Source of the DNA: Pararhizobium gei
GTDB lineage: Bacteria; Pseudomonadota; Alphaproteobacteria; Rhizobiales; Rhizobiaceae
NCBI RefSeq assembly: GCF_029223885.1
Contig: NZ_CP119409.1
Coordinates: 522,001 to 586,000 of the forward strand
Direction: 5' to 3'
DNA length: 64,000 nt
This document shows, piece after piece, positions 9,379-18,076 of the stretch (positions are counted from its first letter, which is position 1; each line of letters opens with the position of its first letter). The translations under genes and the position numbers were made by a program. The notes under the pieces are model-generated. The model did no database searches, was not told where the DNA came from, and saw only the letters and a program-made list of their open reading frames with translations.

Positions 9379-10233
9379 CTACAGAACGAGCCGCATAGGA
9401 TGCGCGGGATAAGAGCCCAGGATCCTGACCTTCTCCGAAAAATACCGCAATTCATCAAGCGCCTGACGGACATGGGCGTCTTCGGGATGGCCTTCGATAT
9501 CGGCATAGAACTGCGTCGCGATAAACTTTCCCCCAAGCTGGTAGCTTTCCAGCTTCGTCATGTTGATGCCGTTTGTGGCAAAGCCTCCGAGCGCCTTGTA
9601 AAGCGCGGCGGGAATATTGCGGACATTGAAGACAAAGGTGGTAACGATCACGTCCTTTTCGGCATGTCGCCGGATTTCCCTTTGATCCCGTGCCAGAACA
9701 ACGAAGCGCGTCACATTGTTTTCCGTGTCCTCGACGTTCTCCGCAATGATGTCGAGCTTGTAGAGGTCTGCCGCAAGTCGGGGGGCAAGGGCGGCCATCG
9801 ACCGGTCTCCCAATTCCGAGACCAGTTTCGCAGCCCCCGCTGTGTCGCCGGCAACCACCGGTTTCCAGCCATTGGCCCGAACGATCTTGCGGCATTGGCC
9901 AAGCGCATGGATGTGGCTGTGCACGGTCCTGATTTCATCGCGTGTCACGCCGGGCAGCGCCATCAACTGGAAGCGAATCGGCATGAAATATTCACCGATA
10001 ATGTGGAGGCGCGACTCGGGCAGCAAATGATGGATATCCGCGACACGCCCTGCGATGGTGTTTTCGATCGGTATCATCCCGAGATCGGCCTCACCGCTCT
10101 CGACCGCAAGAAACGCGTCCTCGAAGGTCTGGCAGGGCAGCGGCTCCATGTCCGGAAACATGTCACGGCAGGCCATATCCGAGTTGGCGCCAAAGTCACC
10201 CTGGAAGGAAATTCGGTTGGTCTTGGCGGTCAT
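9379..10233 (-). CDS. pheA: Prephenate dehydratase
   Basis: 284 residues. Converts prephenate to phenylpyruvate in phenylalanine synthesis. The N-terminal catalytic domain opens ISFQGDFGANSDMA and has IPIENTIAGRVADIH and the NNVTRFVVLA segment with the catalytic Thr-Arg-Phe. A C-terminal ACT domain follows (GGFATNGINMTKLESYQLGG), the site of feedback inhibition. There is no chorismate mutase domain, so it is the monofunctional type. I chose the ATG at 10233 over a TTG at 10245. It lies 12 bp downstream of kdsB on the same strand. Confidence 0.95.
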   Translation of the reverse strand: MTAKTNRISFQGDFGANSDMACRDMFPDMEPLPCQTFEDAFLAVESGEADLGMIPIENTIAGRVADIHHLLPESRLHIIGEYFMPIRFQLMALPGVTRDEIRTVHSHIHALGQCRKIVRANGWKPVVAGDTAGAAKLVSELGDRSMAALAPRLAADLYKLDIIAENVEDTENNVTRFVVLARDQREIRRHAEKDVIVTTFVFNVRNIPAALYKALGGFATNGINMTKLESYQLGGKFIATQFYADIEGHPEDAHVRQALDELRYFSEKVRILGSYPAHPMRLVL

Positions 10234-10245
10234 TGATGATTCCAA

Positions 10246-10998
10246 TCAGAGTTTGGTGGCAAGCAGGCGGCGGGCTTTTTCAAGATCGGCGGGCGTATCG
10301 ACACCCAAAGGCACGGATTTGACGATTTCGACGTCGATGCGCATGCCCGCCTCAAGCGCCCGCAACTGCTCGAGTGATTCGCGTTTTTCCAGCGGTGAGG
10401 GCGACAGCGACACGAATTTGTCGAGTGCCGTGCGCCGGTAGGCATAAAGCCCGATGTGATGATAAAGCGGACCGCTGCCGTAAGGGGCGGTCGCCCGCGT
10501 AAAGTATAGCGCTCTCAACCGGCTGTCGGAAATCGGCGAGCCCACGACCTTGACGACATTCGGGTTGGTTTTTTCAGCCTCGTCATCGATCTCCACCGTC
10601 AGGGTCGCGATGTCCACCGCGGGATTCTGCAACGGTCGCAAGGCGGCGCGTATGGTCTCTGGCTCGATTGTCGGAAGATCGCCCTGGACATTGATGACGA
10701 TCTTGGCCTTGTTTTCTGGATCACTCTTAAGCAGCGCTTCGTGAATGCGATCGGAGCCGGACTGATGATCCACACGCGTCATGACGGCTTCGAATCCGGC
10801 GGCGGTGATCGCCTCGAAAACCTCCTGATGATCGACCGCGACGACGATCCGCCCCACGTCGGCATCGCGTGCACGCAACGCGACCTGGACGATCATCGGC
10901 AGGCCGCAAATATCCGCCAGAGGCTTTCCCGGCAGGCGGGTGGAGGCCATGCGAGCGGGAATGAGGATCAAAGTTCTGTCGAAATTATCGCGAGTCAC
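10246..10998 (-). CDS. kdsB: 3-deoxy-manno-octulosonate cytidylyltransferase
   Basis: 250 residues with the chosen GTG start at 10998. Activates Kdo as CMP-Kdo for lipopolysaccharide core synthesis in the cytoplasm. Conserved segments are [31 protein letters not shown] and [20 protein letters not shown] start at 11034 would add 12 residues ([10 protein letters not shown]) not expected in KdsB. It is followed by pheA 12 bp on, likely one transcript. Confidence 0.94.
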   Translation of the reverse strand: MTRDNFDRTLILIPARMASTRLPGKPLADICGLPMIVQVALRARDADVGRIVVAVDHQEVFEAITAAGFEAVMTRVDHQSGSDRIHEALLKSDPENKAKIVINVQGDLPTIEPETIRAALRPLQNPAVDIATLTVEIDDEAEKTNPNVVKVVGSPISDSRLRALYFTRATAPYGSGPLYHHIGLYAYRRTALDKFVSLSPSPLEKRESLEQLRALEAGMRIDVEIVKSVPLGVDTPADLEKARRLLATKL

Positions 10999-11154
10999 GG
11001 CTTTGGCCTTCAAAATGCATCGGAAAAGTGTCAAAAGGTCTCAGTCCGGTGCGTATAATCCTTGTTGCAACGGAAAGCCAAAAGACATAGGTTCCGCCCG
11101 ATTTCAAGAGAGGCTGGCGCTTTGTTTGCGCCGGTTGCAAGGGAGCGTTTGCAG

Positions 11155-11796
11155 ATGAACTCATATGTGAACATGGGCGTCGGTGCCTTTCTTGGCACGG
11201 TCTTCGTTTTGATGTCCGTGTCGATCGCATCGGAAGGCATTTTCCATTCGGAAGCTCCCGAAAAGGAAGGCTTTGCTATTATCGCCGAAGAAGGCGCCGC
11301 GGATGCGGGTTCAGGTGCCGCTGCGGAAGCCGAAATCGATATCAAGCCGCTGCTTGCTTCTGCCGACGCCGCTTCTGGAGCGACCGTGTTCAAGAAATGC
11401 GCGAGCTGTCACACCTCGGAGAAGGGCGGACCCAACAAGGTCGGCCCCAATCTCTGGGGCATCGTCGATCGCCCGATCGCAGGACACGAAGGTTTTAGCT
11501 ATTCCGCCGGCATGAAGACATTCGCCGAAGCGAACAAGACCTGGACCTATGATCACCTGAGCTTCTTCATCGAGGCGCCGAAGAAGCATGTTCCCGGTAC
11601 CGCCATGGGTTTTGCCGGCGTCAAGAAGCCGGACGAGCGCGCCAATCTGATTGCCTGGCTGCGTGAGCAGGCGGACACACCGGTGGCATTGCCGGATGTG
11701 AACGCTGCAGCGACGCCTGCCGCCGGCGGCGAGGCTGCTCAGCCGGCAACCGGAGGCGAGGCCAAGCCCGCCACGGAAACCGCTCCCGCCCCTTGA
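11155..11796 (+). CDS. Membrane-anchored class I cytochrome c (CycM-like)
   Basis: 213 residues. A single N-terminal hydrophobic anchor ([19 protein letters not shown]) holds a periplasmic heme domain. The heme attachment site is C82ASCH86; [21 protein letters not shown] and the Met ligand in PGTAMGF follow. An acidic Ala-rich linker separates anchor and heme domain, and a low-complexity Ala/Pro/Glu tail of about 40 residues follows it. Likely carries electrons between the bc1 complex and a terminal oxidase. The ATG at 11155 was chosen over an upstream TTG. Divergent from kdsB. Confidence 0.92.
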   Translation: MNSYVNMGVGAFLGTVFVLMSVSIASEGIFHSEAPEKEGFAIIAEEGAADAGSGAAAEAEIDIKPLLASADAASGATVFKKCASCHTSEKGGPNKVGPNLWGIVDRPIAGHEGFSYSAGMKTFAEANKTWTYDHLSFFIEAPKKHVPGTAMGFAGVKKPDERANLIAWLREQADTPVALPDVNAAATPAAGGEAAQPATGGEAKPATETAPAP

Positions 11797-11821
11797 GGCC
11801 TTTTCAACCTGAACGCTCATC

Positions 11822-11850
11822 AGCCCGGCTTCAACGCCGGGCTTTTCTTG
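11822..11850 (+). terminator. Rho-independent terminator after the cytochrome c gene
   Basis: AGCCCGGC pairs with GCCGGGCT around a TTCAAC loop (11822-11843), followed by TTTCTTGTT. It lies 25 bp after the cytochrome stop. Confidence 0.88.
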
Positions 11851-11877
11851 TTGATGTGGTCTCGAAAAATGACCCCG

Positions 11878-12828
11878 TTACAACAGAATATAGGCCCAGG
11901 CGGAAACGGAGATAACGCCGAACATCGTCGTCAGGGTGATCGTCGATGAGGCAAGCCCGTGTCCGACGTTGAAATGGTGGGCGATCAGCCAGGCGTTCAC
12001 ACCCGTTGGCACTGAAGAGGTCAGGACCAGCGCTGCGGTCAGTTGCTGGTCCAGCCCAAGCAGATGGCAGGCGCCGTAGACGGCTGCCGGCATGAGGACG
12101 AGTTTCAGAATGCTGGTGATGGAGGCGAGGCCGAAATTGCCCGCGAGGCCATATTTGTCAAGCGCCATGCCGATTGAGATCAGGGCCGCGGGCGCTGCCA
12201 CCGCGGCGAGTTGATCGACGACGACTTTCACCGGACCGCCGAGCGGCACGCCGACAAGATGTGCCGCAGCACCACAGGCAAGGCCGATGACCAGCGGATT
12301 GCGCACAAGGTTGCGCAGGATGCCGCGCAACAATCGCAAGGGACTTTGACCGGGCTTGCCGCTGGCCTTCCGTTCTGCCCGCTCCATCAGGATGGTTCCC
12401 GCGATCATCATGAGCGGGAGATGGACCGAGAGCAGGATCGACAGGGCCACCAGCCCCTGTTCGCCGACATTGCGGGACACCAGCGGAAGGCCGATGAATA
12501 CCGTGTTCGCAAAGGCTGAAGACACGCCTGCCAGAACGCCCGTGCGCGCATCCCGCTTGAAAACCAGCGTGGCTGCCAGATGCCCGCACGTCCAGGTCAA
12601 GGCAACGCCCGAGAAATAGGCAACCCATAATGGCCAGGGCGAGCCATCCTTGAAGTCGGCTTCGGCGATCGTTCGAAACAGAAGAACCGGCACGGCGACC
12701 TTGAAGACGAAATCACCCAGAGCCTCACCGATGGTATCCTTGAGATAGTTCATCCGGACGATTAGCCATCCCAATAGAATAAGGATGAAAATCGGCACGA
12801 CATTCAAGAATACGTCAGACATCTGCAT
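11878..12828 (-). CDS. AEC family transporter (auxin efflux carrier type)
   Basis: 316 residues, about ten membrane segments in two five-helix halves, matching the Mem_trans/AEC fold. Segments seen include VVPIFILILLGWLIV, the SSAFANTVFIGLPLV motif and SSVPTGVNAWLIA in the second half. Bacterial members export or import small carboxylates; the substrate cannot be read from sequence. An ATG two codons downstream (12822) is an alternative start. Convergent with the cytochrome c gene. Confidence 0.88.
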   Translation of the reverse strand: MQMSDVFLNVVPIFILILLGWLIVRMNYLKDTIGEALGDFVFKVAVPVLLFRTIAEADFKDGSPWPLWVAYFSGVALTWTCGHLAATLVFKRDARTGVLAGVSSAFANTVFIGLPLVSRNVGEQGLVALSILLSVHLPLMMIAGTILMERAERKASGKPGQSPLRLLRGILRNLVRNPLVIGLACGAAAHLVGVPLGGPVKVVVDQLAAVAAPAALISIGMALDKYGLAGNFGLASITSILKLVLMPAAVYGACHLLGLDQQLTAALVLTSSVPTGVNAWLIAHHFNVGHGLASSTITLTTMFGVISVSAWAYILL

Positions 12829-12979
12829 AGCCTCTTGGCGGTTTCCACGTCCGCCCGATACTAGGGATGATCCTATGGGTTCCTATCATCCATTCCCGGT
12901 ATAAGCCCCAGTTGCCCGCAGGCCGCAACCCCGCATCCCCCAGAACACGGCGACGGCGCATATTTCACGCAAGCCTCAT

Positions 12980-13264
12980 ATGCCATCATCATCTTCGGAG
13001 GCTATGGATATGGTCGAGAAGTGGTGGCAGGAGCCCGTTATCCTCGAACTTGACGGGATTGGAAGATACCGCATCGTGCGCAATACACGGGAGGCAGTCC
13101 ATTGTCTTCTGGACAAATGGCCCGTGCGCGAGGGCGAAGCTTACACTGCGGCCGTTCGAATGTGCGGCCATGTCATGCGGGGCGAGCAGCCGGTGGATTA
13201 TGCCAGACAGGACTTCATTGCGGCGGCGGTAGAGGCATTCATCCATGTGCAGGCCAGTCATTAA
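12980..13264 (+). CDS. DUF982 domain-containing small protein
   Basis: 94 residues. DUF982 is a family of short proteins, often multi-copy in rhizobia, with no known function. The characteristic block is DKWPVREGEAYTAAVRMC followed by RGEQPVDYARQDFIAAAVEA. No signal peptide or membrane helix. The next gene (BON) begins 55 bp downstream on the same strand. Confidence 0.8.
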   Translation: MPSSSSEAMDMVEKWWQEPVILELDGIGRYRIVRNTREAVHCLLDKWPVREGEAYTAAVRMCGHVMRGEQPVDYARQDFIAAAVEAFIHVQASH

Positions 13265-13319
13265 GTCCGAAGCGGAACATTCGTGACCAAGGGGCGTTTC
13301 TTCACGGAAGGGCGCCACC

Positions 13320-13577
13320 ATGCAAAAACAAATTTACATTCGTCAGGACGATCACCCCGACCTGACCGACGACGATCTTGCCGGCAAGGTTCTTCGCTAT
13401 ATTCGGTATGCTTCGCTCATCGACACGACGAACCTGTCGGTCGTTGCGCTGGGCCGCACGATCGTCCTCGATGGATTCGTAACGTGCGAAACGGATATCG
13501 GTTGTGTCGGGGAAGCTGCGGCTTCGGTAATCGGCGTCCATTCGGTGGAAAATCGTATTAAAGTCGTTAACCACTGA
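13320..13577 (+). CDS. BON domain-containing small protein
   Basis: 85 residues, almost entirely one BON domain: VLRYIRYASLIDTTNLSV, then GRTIVLDGFVTCETDIG, then AASVIGVHSVENRIKVV. BON domains bind lipid or anionic ligands; single-domain soluble forms are of unknown role. There is no signal peptide, so it is probably cytoplasmic. Possibly co-transcribed with the DUF982 gene upstream. Confidence 0.75.
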   Translation: MQKQIYIRQDDHPDLTDDDLAGKVLRYIRYASLIDTTNLSVVALGRTIVLDGFVTCETDIGCVGEAAASVIGVHSVENRIKVVNH

Positions 13578-13613
13578 GCGAACGCAATTCGCGTCCGCCC
13601 AGTTGACCGCTTG

Positions 13614-13793
13614 CTAGAAAGCACCGCCCGTGACGGGATTTACCACGGGTCTGTCACTCTCATCCGCTTTGCCGGAAGGCTGGACCGTTGGAGGCGCTAT
13701 TGACTGACCATCCGCAGGCAAAGGCTTTCCCGGCGGGCGATGGACGTCCAAAGGCGCTTTTTGCTCGGGTGTAGTATTTGCATCGTCCGTCAT
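13614..13793 (-). CDS. Very small proline-rich hypothetical protein
   Basis: 59 residues. Begins MTDDANTTPEQKAPLDVH and ends VNPVTGGAF; very rich in Pro, Asp and Thr, with no hydrophobic segment, so probably disordered. A GAGG site lies a few bases before the ATG, and the start is 9 bp after the stop of the next proline-rich gene, suggesting a coupled pair. I do not recognise a family; it is called from start, ribosome site, frame and its similar neighbour. Confidence 0.5.
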   Translation of the reverse strand: MTDDANTTPEQKAPLDVHRPPGKPLPADGQSIAPPTVQPSGKADESDRPVVNPVTGGAF

Positions 13794-13802
13794 GGCGCTG
13801 CC

Positions 13803-13997
13803 TCACGCCATGCCGGCGGGATCGCCAATCGGGAGAAGAGCAGGGTTGAGCACCGGATCGTTCGGGTTTCGTGTATCGCCTTTGTCGATCAGCGGTGGTG
13901 TTGCCGGCTTGTCCTGTGTCCGGTCGGGAAGGCCAGGCGTCGTCTGCGGGCCACGCGGGGTCTCGTCAGTCGGTGGAACGGGGATGGTTGTAGGCAT
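13803..13997 (-). CDS. Small proline/threonine-rich hypothetical protein
   Basis: 64 residues, beginning MPTTIPVPPTDETPRGPQTT; nearly a quarter proline, no membrane segment, probably disordered. The ATG at 13997 follows AGGAGAAC at good spacing, but that site is paired inside a perfect hairpin (see the regulatory entry). The open frame extends upstream to 14072 without a better site. It lies 71 bp downstream of the DUF900 lipoprotein gene and upstream of a second tiny proline-rich gene. Function unknown. Confidence 0.6.
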   Translation of the reverse strand: MPTTIPVPPTDETPRGPQTTPGLPDRTQDKPATPPLIDKGDTRNPNDPVLNPALLPIGDPAGMA

Positions 13998-14001
13998 GAT
14001 G

Positions 14002-14026
14002 GTTCTCCTCTTAATGTCAGGAGAAC
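14002..14026 (-). promoter_or_regulatory. RNA hairpin sequestering the ribosome binding site of the small proline-rich gene
   Basis: On the minus strand GTTCTCCT (14019-14026) is a perfect 8-bp complement of AGGAGAAC (14002-14009), with a 9-nt AT-rich loop. AGGAGAAC is the Shine-Dalgarno site of the gene starting at 13997. In RNA the pairing would hide it, like a simple thermometer or translational switch. No T-run follows, so it is not a terminator. Confidence 0.55.
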
Positions 14027-14068
14027 GGCCCGGAGCATCGAAGGTTCCGAGCCGGGTTGTCACTGGCG

Positions 14069-15295
14069 TCAATCGATTGGGGAATCTTCTTTTTCAAGCA
14101 TCAGGTCGACCTCGTCAGGCGGACGCTTTTTCGATCTCATATTTCCGGATAGGAGGTTGACCGGCGTTGCCACGGTACCGGCCGCGACCTGGCCGATGTT
14201 GTTCGCAGTGCCGGCGACCAGAGCGGTAATGCCGTCGCCGACGCCGATATCGGAGTCCGTCAACGTTTGCCCGGTCACCAGCCGCCTGCCGATCAATTGG
14301 ACGATTTCAGGGTTTTCTGCAAATTTTCCGTGCTTGAGCGCATCTTCCGTTTTCACCTGCGTCAGATCGACCACCGTGATTCCGGCTTTTTCGAGCTTGG
14401 TGCGATAGGGCTCTTCTGCCGGATTGATCTGCCCCAGCCGGAGAACGTCGCCGGAGATATAGCGCGACAGCGCCAGTGCACGGTCGTCCTGCGATACGAA
14501 AATCGTGAAGTTCGGTCTATTGTCGCCGAGCTCGCTCCATTGCCGGGCAAAGACGTCAACGTCGATATCGGGGGAGGCAAGAATGACGTTTTTGATCTTG
14601 GAGGGCAGTCTTCCCTGGCGAATAGCCATCTGGCGTATCGATTCCATGGCGAGCCATGTTCCCATCGAATGGGCAAGGATGGTGATATCCTTGACGTGGC
14701 CATCCTGGACGAGACCGTTCAGTGTCTGCTCGAGCGATGTGCGCGAGTAGTTGGTGCTTTCCTTGTCATAGTTATAATCGAACACGCGGGCGCGCGAAGG
14801 CCAGGTGAAGAGAACCGGCATGACGTCCGCACCCGAATCATGGACGATCTGGGCAAACCGGAACACGGAATCTTCGTAGGTGTTGTTGAAGCCGTGCACG
14901 AAGACCATCGCATGTCCGCCGCCGGCATGCTGCGCCAGCCAGGCGCGACCTTCTGTGATGTTGGACAACGGCTTGACGCGGACAACCGCGAAATCTTTCT
15001 GCGGGTCCGGCGGCAGCTTCTTCGGCCACTGTACGGTACCCACCATTCGGGCACTGTCGGGCGGAATCGACACGGCGACATCGGTGATCGACGGCTGGCT
15101 GGCACGCTCGCCTGTAAACAGCACCGCCGGGTCGTCCGAAGGCCGGCGGCTCGTTGCCACCAGCATATCCACGACCGCGGTCCCCTTTGGAGTGCCGGTG
15201 ATAGTCACAGGCTGCATGACGCCCCTGACATGTCCGCCGCAACCGGAAAGTGCTGCTGCAAGCACTATCATTATTGCCAGTCGCCACTTGAGCAT
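14069..15295 (-). CDS. DUF900 alpha/beta hydrolase lipoprotein
   Basis: 408 residues. The signal peptide ends in lipobox LSGC (Cys19), so it is lipid-anchored. The alpha/beta hydrolase fold shows the oxyanion segment MVFVHGFNNTYEDSVFRFAQ, then LFTWPSRA and the nucleophile elbow AHSMG; SPDIDVDVFARQW and FVSQDDRALALS follow near the expected Asp. DUF900 proteins are putative envelope esterases or lipases with unknown substrates. The C-terminal ~70 residues look flexible. ATG at 15295. Confidence 0.85.
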   Translation of the reverse strand: MLKWRLAIMIVLAAALSGCGGHVRGVMQPVTITGTPKGTAVVDMLVATSRRPSDDPAVLFTGERASQPSITDVAVSIPPDSARMVGTVQWPKKLPPDPQKDFAVVRVKPLSNITEGRAWLAQHAGGGHAMVFVHGFNNTYEDSVFRFAQIVHDSGADVMPVLFTWPSRARVFDYNYDKESTNYSRTSLEQTLNGLVQDGHVKDITILAHSMGTWLAMESIRQMAIRQGRLPSKIKNVILASPDIDVDVFARQWSELGDNRPNFTIFVSQDDRALALSRYISGDVLRLGQINPAEEPYRTKLEKAGITVVDLTQVKTEDALKHGKFAENPEIVQLIGRRLVTGQTLTDSDIGVGDGITALVAGTANNIGQVAAGTVATPVNLLSGNMRSKKRPPDEVDLMLEKEDSPID

Positions 15296-15635
15296 GCTGA
15301 ATGTCCGCTTGAAATGCTGGCATCTATTTGAGGCGGGAGTTCTTCACAATCGGACAGGCCCGTCAAGCCCGCAGTGCCGCCGCGACAGCTATGATGGCCT
15401 GGCACAGTGTCTTCTTTGCCATCACGAGGACGGGACGGCCTCAGGCGCACTCTCCGGTCTGCAAGCGTCCTGCCCGGACTTCGCGTCGCGTTCGTCAAGC
15501 GATCATGCTGCAAAGGCTCTGCTTAAAATGAGCAAGTTCCGGACCGACTCCAGGATGACGACGAAAAGGCCTTCATCTAAAGCGTCAATCGAACGGTCGA
15601 CAAAGCTTTCAAAGCGTGGAGATAGTATTCGAAAA
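15296..15635. other. Chromosomal intergenic stretch left of the integrated element
   Basis: About 340 bp between the DUF900 gene start and the left attachment site. Open frames exist on both strands, but none has a recognisable product or convincing start. It probably holds the DUF900 promoter and, before integration, the region downstream of tRNA-Ser. Nothing else was seen. Confidence 0.4.
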
Positions 15636-15651
15636 ATGGCGGACAGAGCGG
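15636..15651. other. attL: copy of the tRNA-Ser 3' end
   Basis: The sequence ATGGCGGACAGAGCGG is identical to 33893-33908 at the tRNA-Ser gene, covering the encoded CCA and the acceptor stem. Identity stops on both sides, as expected for an attachment-site duplication. Confidence 0.85.
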
Positions 15652-15652
15652 A

Positions 15653-15898
15653 AATGCCCCACCATCTAAAAAACAACCACTTGAGCCGCCCAACGCCTTA
15701 AAAACACGCTTTGAAAAGGTTGCTGTTTCTTCGGCGCCTCCCACGAATGTTGAACTTGCTGCAGGCTGGTTGGCGCGCAACCGTGATGCCGTGTCCGGCG
15801 CGTTGCTGCCACTGCTGCGCAGCCGCTTCAATCTGACGAGCATTCAAGCAATAGAGGCCGCAAAACGAGCGCACCACATCGAATACGGCGGTGCGTGA
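15653..15898 (+). pseudogene. Remnant of a small prophage gene without a start codon
   Basis: An open frame runs from the left attachment site to a TGA at 15896-15898. Its latter part reads like a compact helical protein (PPTNVELAAGWLARNRDAVS, then SRFNLTSIQAIEAAKRAHHI). No ATG and no convincing GTG or TTG is available, so the 5' end is probably lost or lies across the attachment site. The stop overlaps the ATG of the next gene (TGATG), suggesting a former operon. No function recognised. Confidence 0.4.
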
Positions 15899-16138
15899 TG
15901 TCGCGTCAAAACCGCGAGAAAGCTGACGTAGCGATAGCTCATAAGGCGCTGAACGTAGCGCGTGGGCTTTCGAGTGCTGACAAAGCTGTTGGTGCTGCAA
16001 TCCTCGATCATTTCAACAAGAGCACCGGCCAATGTGACCCAAGCATTGCACGTCTGGCGATGCTGCTTGGCGTCGATGAAAAGACAGTGCGCCGGGCGAC
16101 GAACGAGCTATGTGCAGCACATGGGCTGTTCGAGCGGT

Positions 16139-17095
16139 CTAGATGTGGAGCCTCAACAGGTTGTCCCGGTTTAGACCGAGGCGACCGATGGGTGTTTTTG
16201 AGTTTAGGCTGCCGTGGGGGCGATGCCAGTTGTACATGTGGGTCCAGTTTGGCAGATTCGATTTGCGGTGCTCTGACGATGGATATGCGCATGCATAGGC
16301 CCATTCCCGCAATGCCGTCTGAATGAAGCGCTCGGCCTTGCCGTTGGTCTTGGGTGTGTAGGGTTTGGTGCGGACGTGCTTGAGACCAAGCGCCTTGCAG
16401 GCTTTTGCGAAGTCCCTGGCCTTGTAGCAGGAGCCATTGTCGGTCATCCCGCGCGTGACTGTGATGCCGAGGCTGTTGTAATAGGCGACGGCGGCCGTGA
16501 GGAAGGCAACCGCGCTGGCAGCCTTTTCGTCCGGGAAGATGTCGGTAAAGGCGATGCGGGAGGCGTCATCGATGCAGACGTGGACGTATTCCCAGCCGAC
16601 ACCACGGGATCTGCTCTGGCCCGTCCTGTTGCCGGTGATGCGGTGACCAACCCGGTCGAAGCGGCCGAGGCGCTTGATATCGAGATGGATCAGGCCGCCT
16701 GGCTCGGCATATTCGTAACGCACGACCGGCTCGGCGGGGGCGAGGTCCTTCATCCGTGACAGGCCGACACGTTTGAGAACCCGGCTGACGGTGGCAGGCG
16801 AAACACCAGTCTCCATGGCAATGTGCTTGCCGGTCAGCCGCTGCCTGCGAAGATCGGCGATGCGCTCGACCAGAGCGCCGCCCGTCTGCCGGGGACTGCT
16901 TCTGGGCCGCGATGAACGGTCCGCCATGCCGTCGCGTCCCGCCGTTTTGAAGCGCGCGACCCAGCGCGACACGACCTTCGGCGAGACGCCATAGATGCGC
17001 GCAGCTTGTGCCGGGGACACCCGCCCGCTCGTTACCGCCAAAGCCATTTCTTCTCGACGCACAGGCGTCAGTCGGGCATTCTTATGAATGTTCAT
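16139..17095 (-). CDS. IS481-family transposase (copy A)
   Basis: 318 residues from ATG 17095 (MNIHKNARLTP). The N-terminal helix-turn-helix (SGRVSPAQAARIYGVSPKVV, ADRSSRP motif) is followed by the DDE integrase core: LIHLDIKRLGRF, IDDASRIAFTDIF, TDNGSCYKARDF and NGKAERFIQTALREWAY. The stop codon TAG is not inside the element: the last codon ATC is the element end and TAG comes from the duplicated CTAG target. Intact, so probably active. Confidence 0.94.
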   Translation of the reverse strand: MNIHKNARLTPVRREEMALAVTSGRVSPAQAARIYGVSPKVVSRWVARFKTAGRDGMADRSSRPRSSPRQTGGALVERIADLRRQRLTGKHIAMETGVSPATVSRVLKRVGLSRMKDLAPAEPVVRYEYAEPGGLIHLDIKRLGRFDRVGHRITGNRTGQSRSRGVGWEYVHVCIDDASRIAFTDIFPDEKAASAVAFLTAAVAYYNSLGITVTRGMTDNGSCYKARDFAKACKALGLKHVRTKPYTPKTNGKAERFIQTALREWAYACAYPSSEHRKSNLPNWTHMYNWHRPHGSLNSKTPIGRLGLNRDNLLRLHI

Positions 17096-17178
17096 TCGGA
17101 GCGATCCTGGAAAACTGAGGTGTGGTAACTCCAGTCTCCTAAATCCGCTCCGAATGGACAACCTCCTGAAAGCTCACA
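16143..17178. mobile_element. IS481-family insertion sequence, copy A
   Basis: 1036 bp. Imperfect terminal inverted repeats: TGTGGAGCCTCAACAGGTTG at the left and TGTGAGCTTTCAGGAGGTTG at the right (read inward). It is flanked by a 5-bp target duplication TCTAG (16138-16142 and 17179-17183), matching the NCTAGN target preference known for IS481. One transposase gene on the minus strand. The encoded protein is identical to that of copy B at 27385-28420. Inserted in the helix-turn-helix gene. Confidence 0.93.
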
Positions 17179-17775
17179 TCTAGTCACGGTGGCAAATCTT
17201 CGCGCGCAAGCTATCGACCGAACTGGCCCGCTTTCAGACAAATCGTAAGCGATTGGGACCGCCGCATGAGGTCGGGAATTGGGCCTGACGATGGCGATAG
17301 TAACCGGGCAAAAATGTCCGGTAACACCGGGCAGAAATGTCCCAAAACCCCGGGCGAAAATGTCCTACAAACCTATTATAGGAACCCATCTTATAAACCT
17401 ATCTCTCCCGAACCAGCTTCAGAACACGTGGCGGACAACAGTAAATCTCCGAGTTCGGAGACGGCTCCGGATGGGCTTTTGAAAGGCGAGGAGGCGGGGC
17501 CAATCAATCGAAATTACCTATCACGCGAGAAGGGTACAACCGGAAGTTCTCGTGCTGAGGCTGCTTGGAGTGCCGCCGAGTACCGCCTCGACAACGCAAT
17601 TGCCGCTTTGGATACTCGGGCCAAGGCAGCCGTCTGGAACTGGCTGGACGAATGCAGCCTGAAAGCTGCAGTCCGGGCAGAAATGGGGCGGCGAGGTGGA
17701 GGCATGGCGTTCATCAGTGCGGGAATTCGCATGGATCGCCTGAATGGTGTCGAGGGGAGCGTTCATGTGCATTAG

Positions 17776-18076
17776 CAGCCTCGGGGGGGCCGCAGCAAGG
17801 CGAGGACATCCATCTTCCGAAGGGTGAGGACGCGGACCTCGATGGCCTGTTGATCGCGTTGCACGCGTGAGGTGGCCCGGACAGGGCGGGCGGAGGGGTA
17901 GGGGGGTGTAAATCCTTGGGAAGGCCAAGGGGGCGTCACCGCAAGGGTATCAGCGAGAGGTTTTTTTTCTGGGCGGTGTTTTTTTGGGAAATTGCCCTTT
18001 TCCGGCATGCCCAACAGGACAGATTTTCTAGCAATCTATTGAATTCATTGATCAATTTTTGGTGGTAGTGGTCGAA
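17776..18076. other. Intergenic stretch with T-runs
   Basis: About 300 bp with two runs of seven or more T near 17960 and 17985 and AT-rich sequence up to 18060. No gene with a convincing start was seen; a short plus-strand frame ending at 17870 (LPKGEDADLDGLLIALHA) looks codon-like but has no usable start. It may hold the promoter for the next operon. Confidence 0.35.

Larger units (their letters stand above)
15898..17775 (+). pseudogene. Helix-turn-helix replication-type protein, split by an IS481-family element
   Basis: The 5' part (15898-16142) encodes KALNVARGLSSADKAVGAAI, then a winged helix-turn-helix (CDPSIARLAMLLGVDEKTVR, RATNELCAAHGLFERS), typical of phage and plasmid replication or regulatory proteins. 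The 3' part (17184-17775) carries the linker with CP.TPG motifs (GQKCPKTPGENV) and a C-terminal domain (RLDNAIAALDTRAKAAVWNW). Removing the insertion and one 5-bp duplication joins them in frame as FERSSHGGKSSRA, 278 residues. As it stands, translation reads into the insertion and stops at 16326. Confidence 0.8.

Noticed and set aside
15271..15534. Short open frames on both strands left of the attachment site
   Set aside because: They lack ribosome sites, conserved motifs and codon character of a gene.
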